From Massilia sp. (GTDB lineage: Bacteria > Pseudomonadota > Gammaproteobacteria > Burkholderiales > Burkholderiaceae_D), in contig JAQGNM010000344.1 in the NCBI GenBank assembly GCA_028291845.1, positions 1 to 6,096 on the forward strand: DNA of 6,096 bases. The letters run 5' to 3'. The position numbers and the translations under genes were made by a program. Position 1 is the stretch's first letter. The number at the start of each line of letters is the position of its first letter. The notes below the pieces were generated by a model that had not been told where the DNA came from, ran no database searches, and was given only the letters and a program-made list of their open reading frames with translations. Positions 1 to 5,550 of the stretch are shown in pieces.

Positions 1-831
1 CTCAGTTCCTCCACCTTCCACGTCGCCGTCATTACCGGCCCCGTGCTGGGCGGCCTGCTGTACCTGGCCGGCCCGAAAATCGTCTACATGGTGGCCGGCG
101 CCCTGCTGCTGCTGGCCACCTTCCTGATGACCCGCACCCGCAGCACCACGCAGGTGATCAGCAGCGGCCCGGCCAGCTGGCACACGGTACTCGAGGGTCT
201 GCGTTTCGTGCGCTCGCGGCCGATCATCCTTGGGGCGATTTCGCTCGATTTGTTCGCGGTCCTGTTCGGCGGCGCCACCGCCCTGCTGCCGGCCTACGCG
301 CGCGACGTCCTGCAGGCCGGGCCGACCGGCCTGGGCCTGCTGCGCACCGCGCCCGGCGCCGGCGCCGCGGTCTGTTCGATCGCCCTCGCCATGGCGCCGA
401 TCCGCCGCCACGTCGGCCTGTGGATGTTCGGCGGCGTCGGCCTGTTCGGCCTGGCCACGGTGGCGCTGGGCGCCACCGACAGCTTGATCATCGCCATGGG
501 CGCCCTGTTCCTGCTGGGCGTGGGCGACATGGTCAGCGTCTACATCCGCCACCTGCTGGTGCAGTACGAAACCCCCGACGAGATCCGCGGCCGGGTCAGC
601 GCCGTCAGCGCCGTGTTCATCGGCGCTTCCAACGAGCTGGGCGAATTCGAATCGGGCATCGCCGCCGGCTGGCTCGGCCTGGTGCGGGCAATCGTGGTGG
701 GCGGCGCCGCCACCCTCGCAGTGACCGGGCTGTGGGCCTGGATGTTCCCGGTGCTCTCGCGCATGGACCGCTTTCCACACCATGAGAAGGAAGCGCGCGA
801 AGCACAGGCCAGGTCCGCCGGCGCCAGTTGA
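1..831 (+). CDS. MFS transporter, MFS_3/EntS-like family (5'-truncated by window edge)
   Basis: This is the C-terminal 276 residues of an inner-membrane proton-driven exporter. The frame is open from base 1, so the true start lies upstream; members usually run about 400-430 residues, so roughly a third is missing. Hydrophobic segments lie near visible residues 8-24, 28-43, 75-100, 110-133, 139-158, 162-182 and 225-250, alternating with short basic loops. Two stretches are typical of the MFS_3 group (enterobactin exporter EntS and related drug or siderophore exporters): the LDLFAVLFGGATALLPAYA segment at 82-100 with the following ARDVL, and TPDEIRGRV at 191-199, a cytoplasmic loop between helices. 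The tail after residue 253 is charged and ends in the cytoplasm. The substrate cannot be told from this part. The family call is firm; any siderophore role is only inferred from the family. Confidence 0.88.
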   Translation, partial: LSSSTFHVAVITGPVLGGLLYLAGPKIVYMVAGALLLLATFLMTRTRSTTQVISSGPASWHTVLEGLRFVRSRPIILGAISLDLFAVLFGGATALLPAYARDVLQAGPTGLGLLRTAPGAGAAVCSIALAMAPIRRHVGLWMFGGVGLFGLATVALGATDSLIIAMGALFLLGVGDMVSVYIRHLLVQYETPDEIRGRVSAVSAVFIGASNELGEFESGIAAGWLGLVRAIVVGGAATLAVTGLWAWMFPVLSRMDRFPHHEKEAREAQARSAGAS

Positions 832-853
832 ACAGCGACGACGATCATTGCTG

Positions 854-862
854 TGGAATAAT
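854..862 (+). promoter_or_regulatory. possible extended -10 promoter of the DUF1345 gene
   Basis: TGG followed by AATAAT (5 of 6 matches to TATAAT) gives an extended -10 element 30 bp before the ATG. No good -35 lies at the normal distance; TTGAAC at 828-833 is 23 bp away, which is too far. A start of transcription near 869 would leave a leader of about 20 nt. This is seen by eye only and is weak evidence. Confidence 0.3.
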
Positions 863-891
863 CCGCTGATTCAAACCCGTAACGGCATGCA

Positions 892-1551
892 ATGAAATCG
901 AATCAGTGGCACAGCATCCTCACCACCAGGCCCAATCTGCTGGCATCGAGCATACTCGGCGCCGCCACCGCCTTCTTGTTACCCGCCGACATGAATTGGG
1001 TGACCCGCGCACTGATCGCCTGGAACGTCGCGGTCTGGTGCTATCTGATCGTCATGATGCGGCTGGTGGTGACCTCCGACAGCGACAAGGTCAACGAGAA
1101 AGCCGACAGCGAAGACGAGAACGCCGGCGTGGTGCTGGGACTGCTGGTGATCGCCTCGGTGTTCAGCCTGACGGCGATTTTCTCGGAACTGAGCCAGCTG
1201 GCCGATGCCAAGGGCGCCGAGCAGGTCGGCCGCTACGCGCTGACCATCGGCACCCTGATCGGCTCGTGGCTGCTGGTGGGCGTGCTGTACTGCTTTCATT
1301 ATGCGCACCAGTATTACCGCTGCGACAGCGACGTCAAGCCGCTTAAATTTCCCGACGAGGGTCTTCAACCCGATTACTGGGATTTCATGTATTTCTCCTT
1401 CACCATCTCGGTGGCGGTGCAGACTTCCGACGTGCAAATCATCGGCCCAACCATGCGCAAGCTGGTGCTGGGCCACGCCGTGCTGAACTTCTTTTTCAAC
1501 CTGGTGGTGCTGGGCCTGTCGATCAATATCGCCGCCGGTCTGATCAAATGA
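892..1551 (+). CDS. DUF1345 family integral membrane protein
   Basis: This 219-residue protein is predicted to sit in the inner membrane; its biochemical role is unknown to me. Hydrophobic segments lie near residues 15-30, 38-60, 79-98, 113-137 and 191-216. An acidic cytoplasmic-type loop (62-77) follows the second segment. The strongest family signal is the conserved C-terminal block at 162-183, YWDFMYFSFTISVAVQTSDV, followed by a last helix with FFFNLVVLGLSINIAAGL at 200-217; both are hallmarks of DUF1345 (PF07077). Length is normal for the family and the ORF is complete. The ATG at 892 has no evident Shine-Dalgarno sequence, but no better in-frame start is seen and translation from it gives the expected N-terminus. 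The MFS gene ends 60 bp upstream, so the gene could be read through from it or use its own promoter. Confidence 0.88.
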   Translation: MKSNQWHSILTTRPNLLASSILGAATAFLLPADMNWVTRALIAWNVAVWCYLIVMMRLVVTSDSDKVNEKADSEDENAGVVLGLLVIASVFSLTAIFSELSQLADAKGAEQVGRYALTIGTLIGSWLLVGVLYCFHYAHQYYRCDSDVKPLKFPDEGLQPDYWDFMYFSFTISVAVQTSDVQIIGPTMRKLVLGHAVLNFFFNLVVLGLSINIAAGLIK

Positions 1552-1570
1552 TGTGAACCCTGAGTGTGCT

Positions 1571-1615
1571 GGCGTACGACGCCGCCCGCGGCGATCGGTG
1601 TAAGATCAAATCGCC
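1571..1615 (+). repeat. cluster of short dyads upstream of the hibernation factor gene
   Basis: Three overlapping inverted repeats are visible: GGCGT/ACGCC (1571-1583, 3-nt centre), CGCCGC/GCGGCG (1580-1593, 2-nt centre) and GGCGA/TCGCC (1590-1594 with 1611-1615). They lie just after the DUF1345 stop codon and could weakly terminate that transcript or act as an operator, but no T-run follows. In such GC-rich DNA short dyads are expected by chance. I could not identify a convincing -35/-10 pair in 1552-1690; TAAGAT at 1601-1606 is the nearest -10-like hexamer. Confidence 0.25.
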
Positions 1616-1678
1616 AGTGCAGTCGATAACTTGCATCTGCGCCGTACGGCCCATGGTTGGGGCCCACCGATAACAACC

Positions 1679-1684
1679 AAGGAG
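1679..1684 (+). promoter_or_regulatory. ribosome binding site of the HPF/RaiA-type gene
   Basis: AAGGAG sits 6 nt before the ATG at 1691. It is the strongest Shine-Dalgarno sequence in the window and decides this start over the in-frame ATG at 1631, which lacks one and would add 20 residues that do not belong to the family fold. Confidence 0.85.
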
Positions 1685-1690
1685 TCAACT

Positions 1691-2047
1691 ATGCAAATCA
1701 ATATCAACACCGACAAAACCATCGAACGTCACAACGGCCTGGACGAACACGTCGAGACCGTCGTCAAGGCGGCCGTTGCCCGCTTTGGCGAACAGATCAC
1801 CCGCATCGAAGTGCACCTGTCGGACGACAACAGCCAAAAATCCGTCGACGGCGGCAACCGCTGCATGCTCGAAGCCCGCGTCACCAATTACCAGCCGATC
1901 GCCGTCAGCGAACACGGCGCGACCTTGCACCAGGCCATCAGCGGCGCCGCCGACAAACTCAAGCGCGCCATCGACAGCGCCCTCGGCCGTCTGCACGACA
2001 AGCAGTTGCACAAAACCCCAACGATTGTCGACGAAGAGGAAGTATAA
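1691..2047 (+). CDS. HPF/RaiA family ribosome-associated (hibernation) protein
   Basis: The 118-residue cytosolic protein matches the short S30AE/sigma-54 modulation family (PF02482), whose members bind the decoding region of the 30S subunit and either dimerise or silence ribosomes in starvation or cold. The N-terminus MQININTDKTIE forms the first strand, helix 1 covers about 16-32, and strands cover ITRIEVHLSDDN (36-47), CMLEARV (58-64) and QPIAVSEHGA (68-77). Helix 2 covers 78-103, with the basic DKLKRAIDSALGRL patch (88-101). The tail after 104 is short and ends acidic (DEEEV), and there is no long C-terminal dimerisation domain. The gene is not beside rpoN or a PTS gene in what is visible, so it is likely an additional, stand-alone paralogue rather than the classical hpf. 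It could alternatively be a RaiA-like protein, as the two are hard to tell apart by eye. Confidence 0.87.
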   Translation: MQININTDKTIERHNGLDEHVETVVKAAVARFGEQITRIEVHLSDDNSQKSVDGGNRCMLEARVTNYQPIAVSEHGATLHQAISGAADKLKRAIDSALGRLHDKQLHKTPTIVDEEEV

Positions 2048-2053
2048 AAACAT

Positions 2054-2083
2054 CAAACAAAAGTACACCCCTACTTTTGTTTG
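2054..2083. terminator. AT-rich perfect hairpin, 12-bp stem and 6-nt loop
   Basis: CAAACAAAAGTA (2054-2065) and TACTTTTGTTTG (2072-2083) are exact reverse complements around the loop CACCCC. The hairpin begins 6 bp after the stop codon of the hibernation factor gene. Read on the minus strand, the stem is followed after three bases by TTTTT (2046-2050 on the plus strand), as in an intrinsic terminator for transcripts from the binding-protein gene. On the plus strand the only T-rich part is the right arm itself. A bidirectional terminator between convergent genes is the simplest reading. The stem is strikingly AT-rich for this genome. Confidence 0.6.
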
Positions 2084-2095
2084 TCCAAGAATGGT

Positions 2096-2124
2096 GATTC
2101 TCCCCGGCAGAGCCGGGGATAATC
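2096..2124. terminator. GC-rich hairpin between convergent genes
   Basis: TCCCCGGC (2101-2108) and GCCGGGGA (2112-2119) form an 8-bp perfect stem around an AGA loop. After one C/T mismatch, GATT (2096-2099) pairs with AATC (2121-2124). It lies between the hairpin at 2054-2083 and the stop codon of the minus-strand gene at 2170. No T-run follows on either strand, so it may act as a transcript-end stabiliser or as a partial terminator working in tandem with its neighbour. The remaining intergenic DNA at 2125-2169 shows nothing else. Confidence 0.5.
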
Positions 2125-2169
2125 TGACGCAAACCCGATTCGGATCCGCGTTCGCCTCGGGGATTGCAT

Positions 2170-2964
2170 TCAGTTGTTCGCCAGCGTACGCAGGTAATGC
2201 AATCCCAGCACCGACCGGCTGCCATACCACGACATCATCTCCCCATCGACCAGATGCACCGGCTTGCCGATCTGCTGTTCGAGCGCGTCGGCGTGCGCTT
2301 CGGTAAAGCGGTACGGTTCGGTCGACAGCAGCACACCGTCGATGCCTGCCACCAGTTCCGGCGTCCAGGCAAATTTCGGATAGCGGCTGCTGTCGGCCAA
2401 CTGCGGCACATTCCAGCCGATCTGCGCCATCATGCGGGCGATATACGTCTCTGACGACACCGCCATCCACGGGTCTTGCCAGATGCAGTACAGCATGGTT
2501 TGCGGCGGGCCTTTCGGTGCCGCTTGCAGCAACGCATATTCCGCCTCGAACTGCGTGCACCAACGTTCCGCCGCCGCTTCCACGCCGAACACCGCGCCCA
2601 TCAAACGCGCCAGTGCAAGATTGTCGCGCGGCGCGTTCGGGTGGGTGACGACGATGTGCGGCACGAATTGGGCCAGCAGGTCCACCGTCGGCTTTTCGTT
2701 TTCATCGATGTTGACGACAAGATGGGTGGGCGCCAGCTTGCGGATTTTTTCGATGTTGACGTCCTTGGTGCCGCCCACCTTGGGAATCGATTTGACCAGC
2801 TCGGCGGGGTGGATGCAAAAGCCGGTGCGTCCGACCAGTTGCGCCGCCAGCCCCAGGTCGCACAGCAGTTCGGTGATCGACGGCACCAGGCAGACGATGC
2901 GGGCGGCGCTGTCGCGCTGGTGGAAGACGCCGGCGGCGTCGGTGGAATCTGTGTTGGAGGTCAT
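2170..2964 (-). CDS. helical-backbone metal/cobalamin receptor-type substrate-binding protein (BtuF/TroA-like), no signal peptide seen
   Basis: The 264-residue product resembles the Peripla_BP_2 family (PF01497), which binds vitamin B12, haem or ferric siderophores for ABC importers. RIVCLVPSITELLCDLGL at 22-39 is the typical opening strand and helix. VGRTGFCIHP at 44-53 and KVGGTKDVNIEKIRKLAPTH at 62-81 match the first-lobe loop that lines the ligand cleft and the strand that follows it. The long backbone helix lies near 112-147, and the second lobe includes YCIWQDPWMAVSSETYIARM at 159-178 and SSRYPKFAWTPELVA at 192-206. Translation starts at the ATG at 2964, because upstream sequence in this frame is antisense to the cyclase gene and does not look like protein. 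No Shine-Dalgarno is evident. The N-terminus MTSNTDSTDAAGVFHQRDSA is polar, with no hydrophobic export segment, so the protein appears cytoplasmic, which is odd for this fold. No transporter permease or ATPase gene is adjacent. The family is likely, but the ligand is unknown. Confidence 0.8.
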   Translation of the reverse strand: MTSNTDSTDAAGVFHQRDSAARIVCLVPSITELLCDLGLAAQLVGRTGFCIHPAELVKSIPKVGGTKDVNIEKIRKLAPTHLVVNIDENEKPTVDLLAQFVPHIVVTHPNAPRDNLALARLMGAVFGVEAAAERWCTQFEAEYALLQAAPKGPPQTMLYCIWQDPWMAVSSETYIARMMAQIGWNVPQLADSSRYPKFAWTPELVAGIDGVLLSTEPYRFTEAHADALEQQIGKPVHLVDGEMMSWYGSRSVLGLHYLRTLANN

Positions 2965-3087
2965 GGTATGGCCGAATCGAAGCGATATTGGGTCGCCGCA
3001 GGCACCGGCTTGCCGACGTGGCAATGCGCTATCATGCAGGCGAATACAAAAATTATACGTTTTTATATAGAAACTTTTAGGGACATC
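2965..3087. promoter_or_regulatory. divergent intergenic region with AT-rich island (3041-3080)
   Basis: The gap separates the minus-strand binding-protein gene from the plus-strand cyclase gene, so it must hold both promoters unless transcription enters from elsewhere. The stretch 3041-3080 is very AT-rich against a GC-rich background. It holds a perfect TATAAT on the minus strand (3057 down to 3052), about 88 bp upstream of the binding-protein ATG, but I see no good -35 for it. AAAAA (3048-3052) and TTTTT (3060-3064), flanked by ATA and TAT, form an imperfect dyad centred near 3056 that could be an operator. For the cyclase, TATATA at 3064-3069 is a possible -10, with no clear -35 and only about 12 bp to its Shine-Dalgarno site. 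Confidence 0.45.
3079..3083 (+). promoter_or_regulatory. ribosome binding site deciding the GTG start of the cyclase gene
   Basis: AGGGA lies 4 nt before the GTG at 3088. This supports GTG over the in-frame ATG at 3034, which has no Shine-Dalgarno and would add 18 residues encoded by the AT-rich promoter-like DNA. Confidence 0.6.
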
Positions 3088-4035
3088 GTGGATCACATCG
3101 GCACCTTTGCCGCCTCCTCCTACCGCCTGCGCGACCTGCAGCTGTTTCGCGGCGCCGACGAAAACCAGTTGCAGCCGCTGCTGGCCGACTGCAGCGTCTG
3201 CCGCTTGCCGCGCGACCAGCGCCTCGAGGACACTTTCCGCGCCCGCCTGTTCATCGTCTTGAGCGGCGCGTTGGCCGAGACCGCCATCGACGGCACGGTC
3301 AGCAAAATCCTGCCGGGGGAAAGCGTCGGCGAGCAATCGGTGCTCGATGAGGCCACCAACCTGGCCGACATCCGCGCACTGGCCGATGCCGACCTGCTGG
3401 TCATCGACGGCGACCTGGTGTGGCAGCTGATCGACAGCTCCAACGGCGTCGCCCGCAACCTGCTGCGCATGCTGTCATTTCGCATCCGCGCCGCCAGCGC
3501 CACCTCGCGCAAGCGCCAGAAACTGGGGGAATTTTACCGCCAGCTGTCGATGAACGACGGCTTGACCGGCCTGTACAACCGCGCCTGGCTCAGCGACATG
3601 CTGCCGAAACTGGTCGGCAAGGCGCATCGCGACCAGCAGCCGCTGTCGCTGGTGATGATCGACCTCGACCACTTCAAGCGCTTCAACGACACCCATGGCC
3701 ACCTGGCCGGCGACGACGCCCTGCGCGCCGCCGCCGGCCAGGTGGCCAAGGCCCTGCGTCCGTCCGACTACGCGGTACGCTACGGCGGCGAGGAACTGCT
3801 GGTGATCCTGCCCGATACCAGCGCCAAGCTGGCGGCGATGGTGGCCGAGCGCTTGTGCCAGCGCCTGCGCCAGGTGGTGGTGTTCGGCGACATGCGCCTG
3901 CCGATGCCGCACCTGACCGGCTCGCTCGGGGTGGCCAATCTGCAGGGCACCATCGATGAAAAAGCCCTCATCGCAGCGGCCGACGCCGCCCTGTACCGCG
4001 CCAAATCGGCAGGCCGCGACCGCGTCAGTCTTTAA
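3088..4035 (+). CDS. diguanylate cyclase: degenerate cNMP-binding-like domain plus GGDEF (GGEEL) domain
   Basis: This 315-residue cytosolic enzyme is predicted to make cyclic di-GMP from two GTP. Residues 17-120 look like a CAP_ED/cyclic-nucleotide-binding beta-roll (LQLFRGADENQLQPLL, then FIVLSGALAET, ILPGESVGEQSVLD, IRALADADLLVID). A linker helix runs over about 121-150. The GGDEF domain covers 151-315: DGLTGLYNR at 157-165, the metal-binding Asp192 in IDLDHFKRFN, guanine-contacting Asn200 and Asp209, active-site GGEEL at 233-237, and a C-terminal AADAALYRAKSAGRDRV at 297-313. Arg224 and Asp227 (RPSD), five residues before GGEEL, form an intact RxxD product-inhibition site. These spacings match PleD, so catalysis and feedback inhibition look preserved. 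In the sensor domain Glu82 is kept, but the arginine that normally holds the cyclic phosphate aligns with Asn91, so cAMP or cGMP binding is doubtful. No transmembrane segment is seen. The gene starts with GTG. Confidence 0.9.
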   Translation: MDHIGTFAASSYRLRDLQLFRGADENQLQPLLADCSVCRLPRDQRLEDTFRARLFIVLSGALAETAIDGTVSKILPGESVGEQSVLDEATNLADIRALADADLLVIDGDLVWQLIDSSNGVARNLLRMLSFRIRAASATSRKRQKLGEFYRQLSMNDGLTGLYNRAWLSDMLPKLVGKAHRDQQPLSLVMIDLDHFKRFNDTHGHLAGDDALRAAAGQVAKALRPSDYAVRYGGEELLVILPDTSAKLAAMVAERLCQRLRQVVVFGDMRLPMPHLTGSLGVANLQGTIDEKALIAAADAALYRAKSAGRDRVSL

Positions 4036-4100
4036 TACGCCAACTGGCGGCATCGGACGATTCGTGCCACCATACGCCGGCCCATACTCCCACCGCTTTC

Positions 4101-5546
4101 ATGACCTCTCACACTTTTCTCTGGCACGATTACGAAACGTTCGGCGCCGTGCCACGCCGCGATCGGCCGGCGCAGTTCGCCGCGATCCGCACGGACGCCG
4201 AGCTCAACGAGATTGGCGATCCGATCATGCTGTATTGCCAGCCAGCGCCGGATTTCCTGCCCGATCCTCAGTCGTGCCTGATCACCGGCATCACCCCGCA
4301 GCAGTGTCTCGAATGGGGCGTGCCCGAGCACAAGTTTGCCGCCACGATCGAGGCGGCTTTCAGCCAGCCGGGCACCATCGGCGTCGGCTACAACACCATC
4401 CGCTTCGACGATGAGGTCACCCGCTTCCTGTTCTGGCGCAATCTGATCGATCCGTATGCGCGCGAGTGGCAAAACCAGTGCGGCCGGTGGGATCTGCTCG
4501 ACGTGGTGCGCATGACCTATGCCTTGCGTCCGGAAGGCATCGAATGGCCGCTGCGCGAAGACGGCAAACCGAGTTTCCGGCTGGAAGATCTGGCGCGCGC
4601 CAACGGTTTGTTGCACGAGACGGCGCACGATGCCCTCTCCGACGTGCGCGCCACCATCGCCCTGGCCCGCCTGATCCGCCAGCGCCAGCCGAAACTGTTC
4701 GCGTTTTGCCTGGGCCTGCACAAGAAGGACAAGGTATCGAGCGAAATCGGCCTGCACCTGGAACCGCGCGCGCGCCAGCCATTCCTGCACGTGTCCGGCA
4801 TGTTTCCGGTCGAGCGCGGCTGCCTGGCGATTGTCTTTCCGCTCGCCGCCCACCCTACCAACAAGAATGAAATCCTGGTCTGGGATTGCGCCCACGATCC
4901 GGCCGAACTATTCACGCTCGACGCCGATACGGTGCGCCAGCGCATGTTCACCCGCAGCGCCGATTTGCCGGAAGGAGTCACGCGCCTGCCGATCAAGAGC
5001 GTGCACATCAACAAGTCGCCGATGCTGGTGTCCAACCTGAAAACGCTCAGCGCGCCGCTGGCCGAGCGCTGGGGCATCGACATCGAACAGGGCCGCGCGC
5101 ACGCGACGGCGGCGGCGGCCGGGCGCGATTTGTCGAGCCTGTGGGCGGAGGTGTACCGGCGCCCGGCCACGGCGCCGCTCGACGTCGACGAAGACCTGTA
5201 TGGCGGCTTCGTCGGCAGCAGCGACCGCCGCACCCTCGACAGCCTGCGCACCATGACGCCGCAGAAACTGGCCGCCGCCCGCCCCGCCTTCGAAGACGAA
5301 CGTCTGGAGGAACTGCTGTTTCGTTTCAGAGCGCGCAACTTTCCGGAAACCTTGGGCGATGCGGAATTGTTTTCGTGGGAGCAGCACCGCACAGCGCGCC
5401 TGTTCGACGGCGCCGGCAACGCCCGCACCATCGAACAATTGTTTGCCGAGATAGATGCGCTGTCCGAAGACGCCGACGAGCGCGCTGAAGAAATTCTTGG
5501 CGCTCTGTACGATTACGCCGAATCGATCGCACCGGTACGGCGTTAA
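4101..5546 (+). CDS. sbcB: exodeoxyribonuclease I (ssDNA-specific 3'-5' exonuclease)
   Basis: The 481-residue protein degrades single-stranded DNA from the 3' end, releasing 5'-mononucleotides, and acts in recombination, mismatch repair and suppression of aberrant recombination. All DEDDh catalytic residues are visible: Asp10 and Glu12 in WHDYETFG (8-15), Asp103 in GYNTIRFDDEVTR (96-108), and His176 with Asp181 in HDALSD (176-181). They correspond to Asp15, Glu17, Asp108, His181 and Asp186 of E. coli ExoI with the same spacing between them. RWDLLDVVRMTYALRPEGIEWP at 129-150 is also near-identical to the enterobacterial enzyme. The nuclease domain takes about 1-196, an SH3-like domain about 200-350, and a helical C-terminal domain about 355-481; length is normal (E. 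coli 475). The ATG has no clear Shine-Dalgarno. The gene lies 65 bp after the cyclase with no strong terminator between (only a 4-bp CGCC/GGCG dyad at 4038-4049), so co-transcription is possible. Confidence 0.96.
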   Translation: MTSHTFLWHDYETFGAVPRRDRPAQFAAIRTDAELNEIGDPIMLYCQPAPDFLPDPQSCLITGITPQQCLEWGVPEHKFAATIEAAFSQPGTIGVGYNTIRFDDEVTRFLFWRNLIDPYAREWQNQCGRWDLLDVVRMTYALRPEGIEWPLREDGKPSFRLEDLARANGLLHETAHDALSDVRATIALARLIRQRQPKLFAFCLGLHKKDKVSSEIGLHLEPRARQPFLHVSGMFPVERGCLAIVFPLAAHPTNKNEILVWDCAHDPAELFTLDADTVRQRMFTRSADLPEGVTRLPIKSVHINKSPMLVSNLKTLSAPLAERWGIDIEQGRAHATAAAAGRDLSSLWAEVYRRPATAPLDVDEDLYGGFVGSSDRRTLDSLRTMTPQKLAAARPAFEDERLEELLFRFRARNFPETLGDAELFSWEQHRTARLFDGAGNARTIEQLFAEIDALSEDADERAEEILGALYDYAESIAPVRR

Positions 5547-5550
5547 TGAA

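Noticed and set aside
1685..2563. Long open frame on the minus strand antisense to the hibernation factor gene and running into the binding-protein gene region.
   Set aside because: It overlaps two well-supported genes and the two-hairpin gap, its translation shows no recognisable family, and long antisense frames are common in GC-rich DNA.
3017..3037. TGGCAATGCGCTATCATGC as a sigma-54 promoter for the cyclase.
   Set aside because: GG and GC are not at the required spacing and the -12 element lacks TTGC.
2476..3087. Upstream extension of the cyclase frame to an ATG at 2476, giving a 519-residue protein.
   Set aside because: The extension is antisense to the binding-protein gene and low in protein-like character. 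A Shine-Dalgarno site and the family's normal N-terminus support the GTG at 3088.
4036..4100. Possible terminator or separate promoter between the cyclase and sbcB.
   Set aside because: Only a 4-bp CGCC/GGCG dyad at 4038-4049 without a T-run is present, and I see no credible -35/-10 pair.
4032..5438. Several long minus-strand open frames antisense to sbcB.
   Set aside because: The plus-strand frame encodes a complete ExoI with all catalytic residues. The antisense translations are rich in Arg, Ala and Gln with no family signature, as expected for shadow frames.
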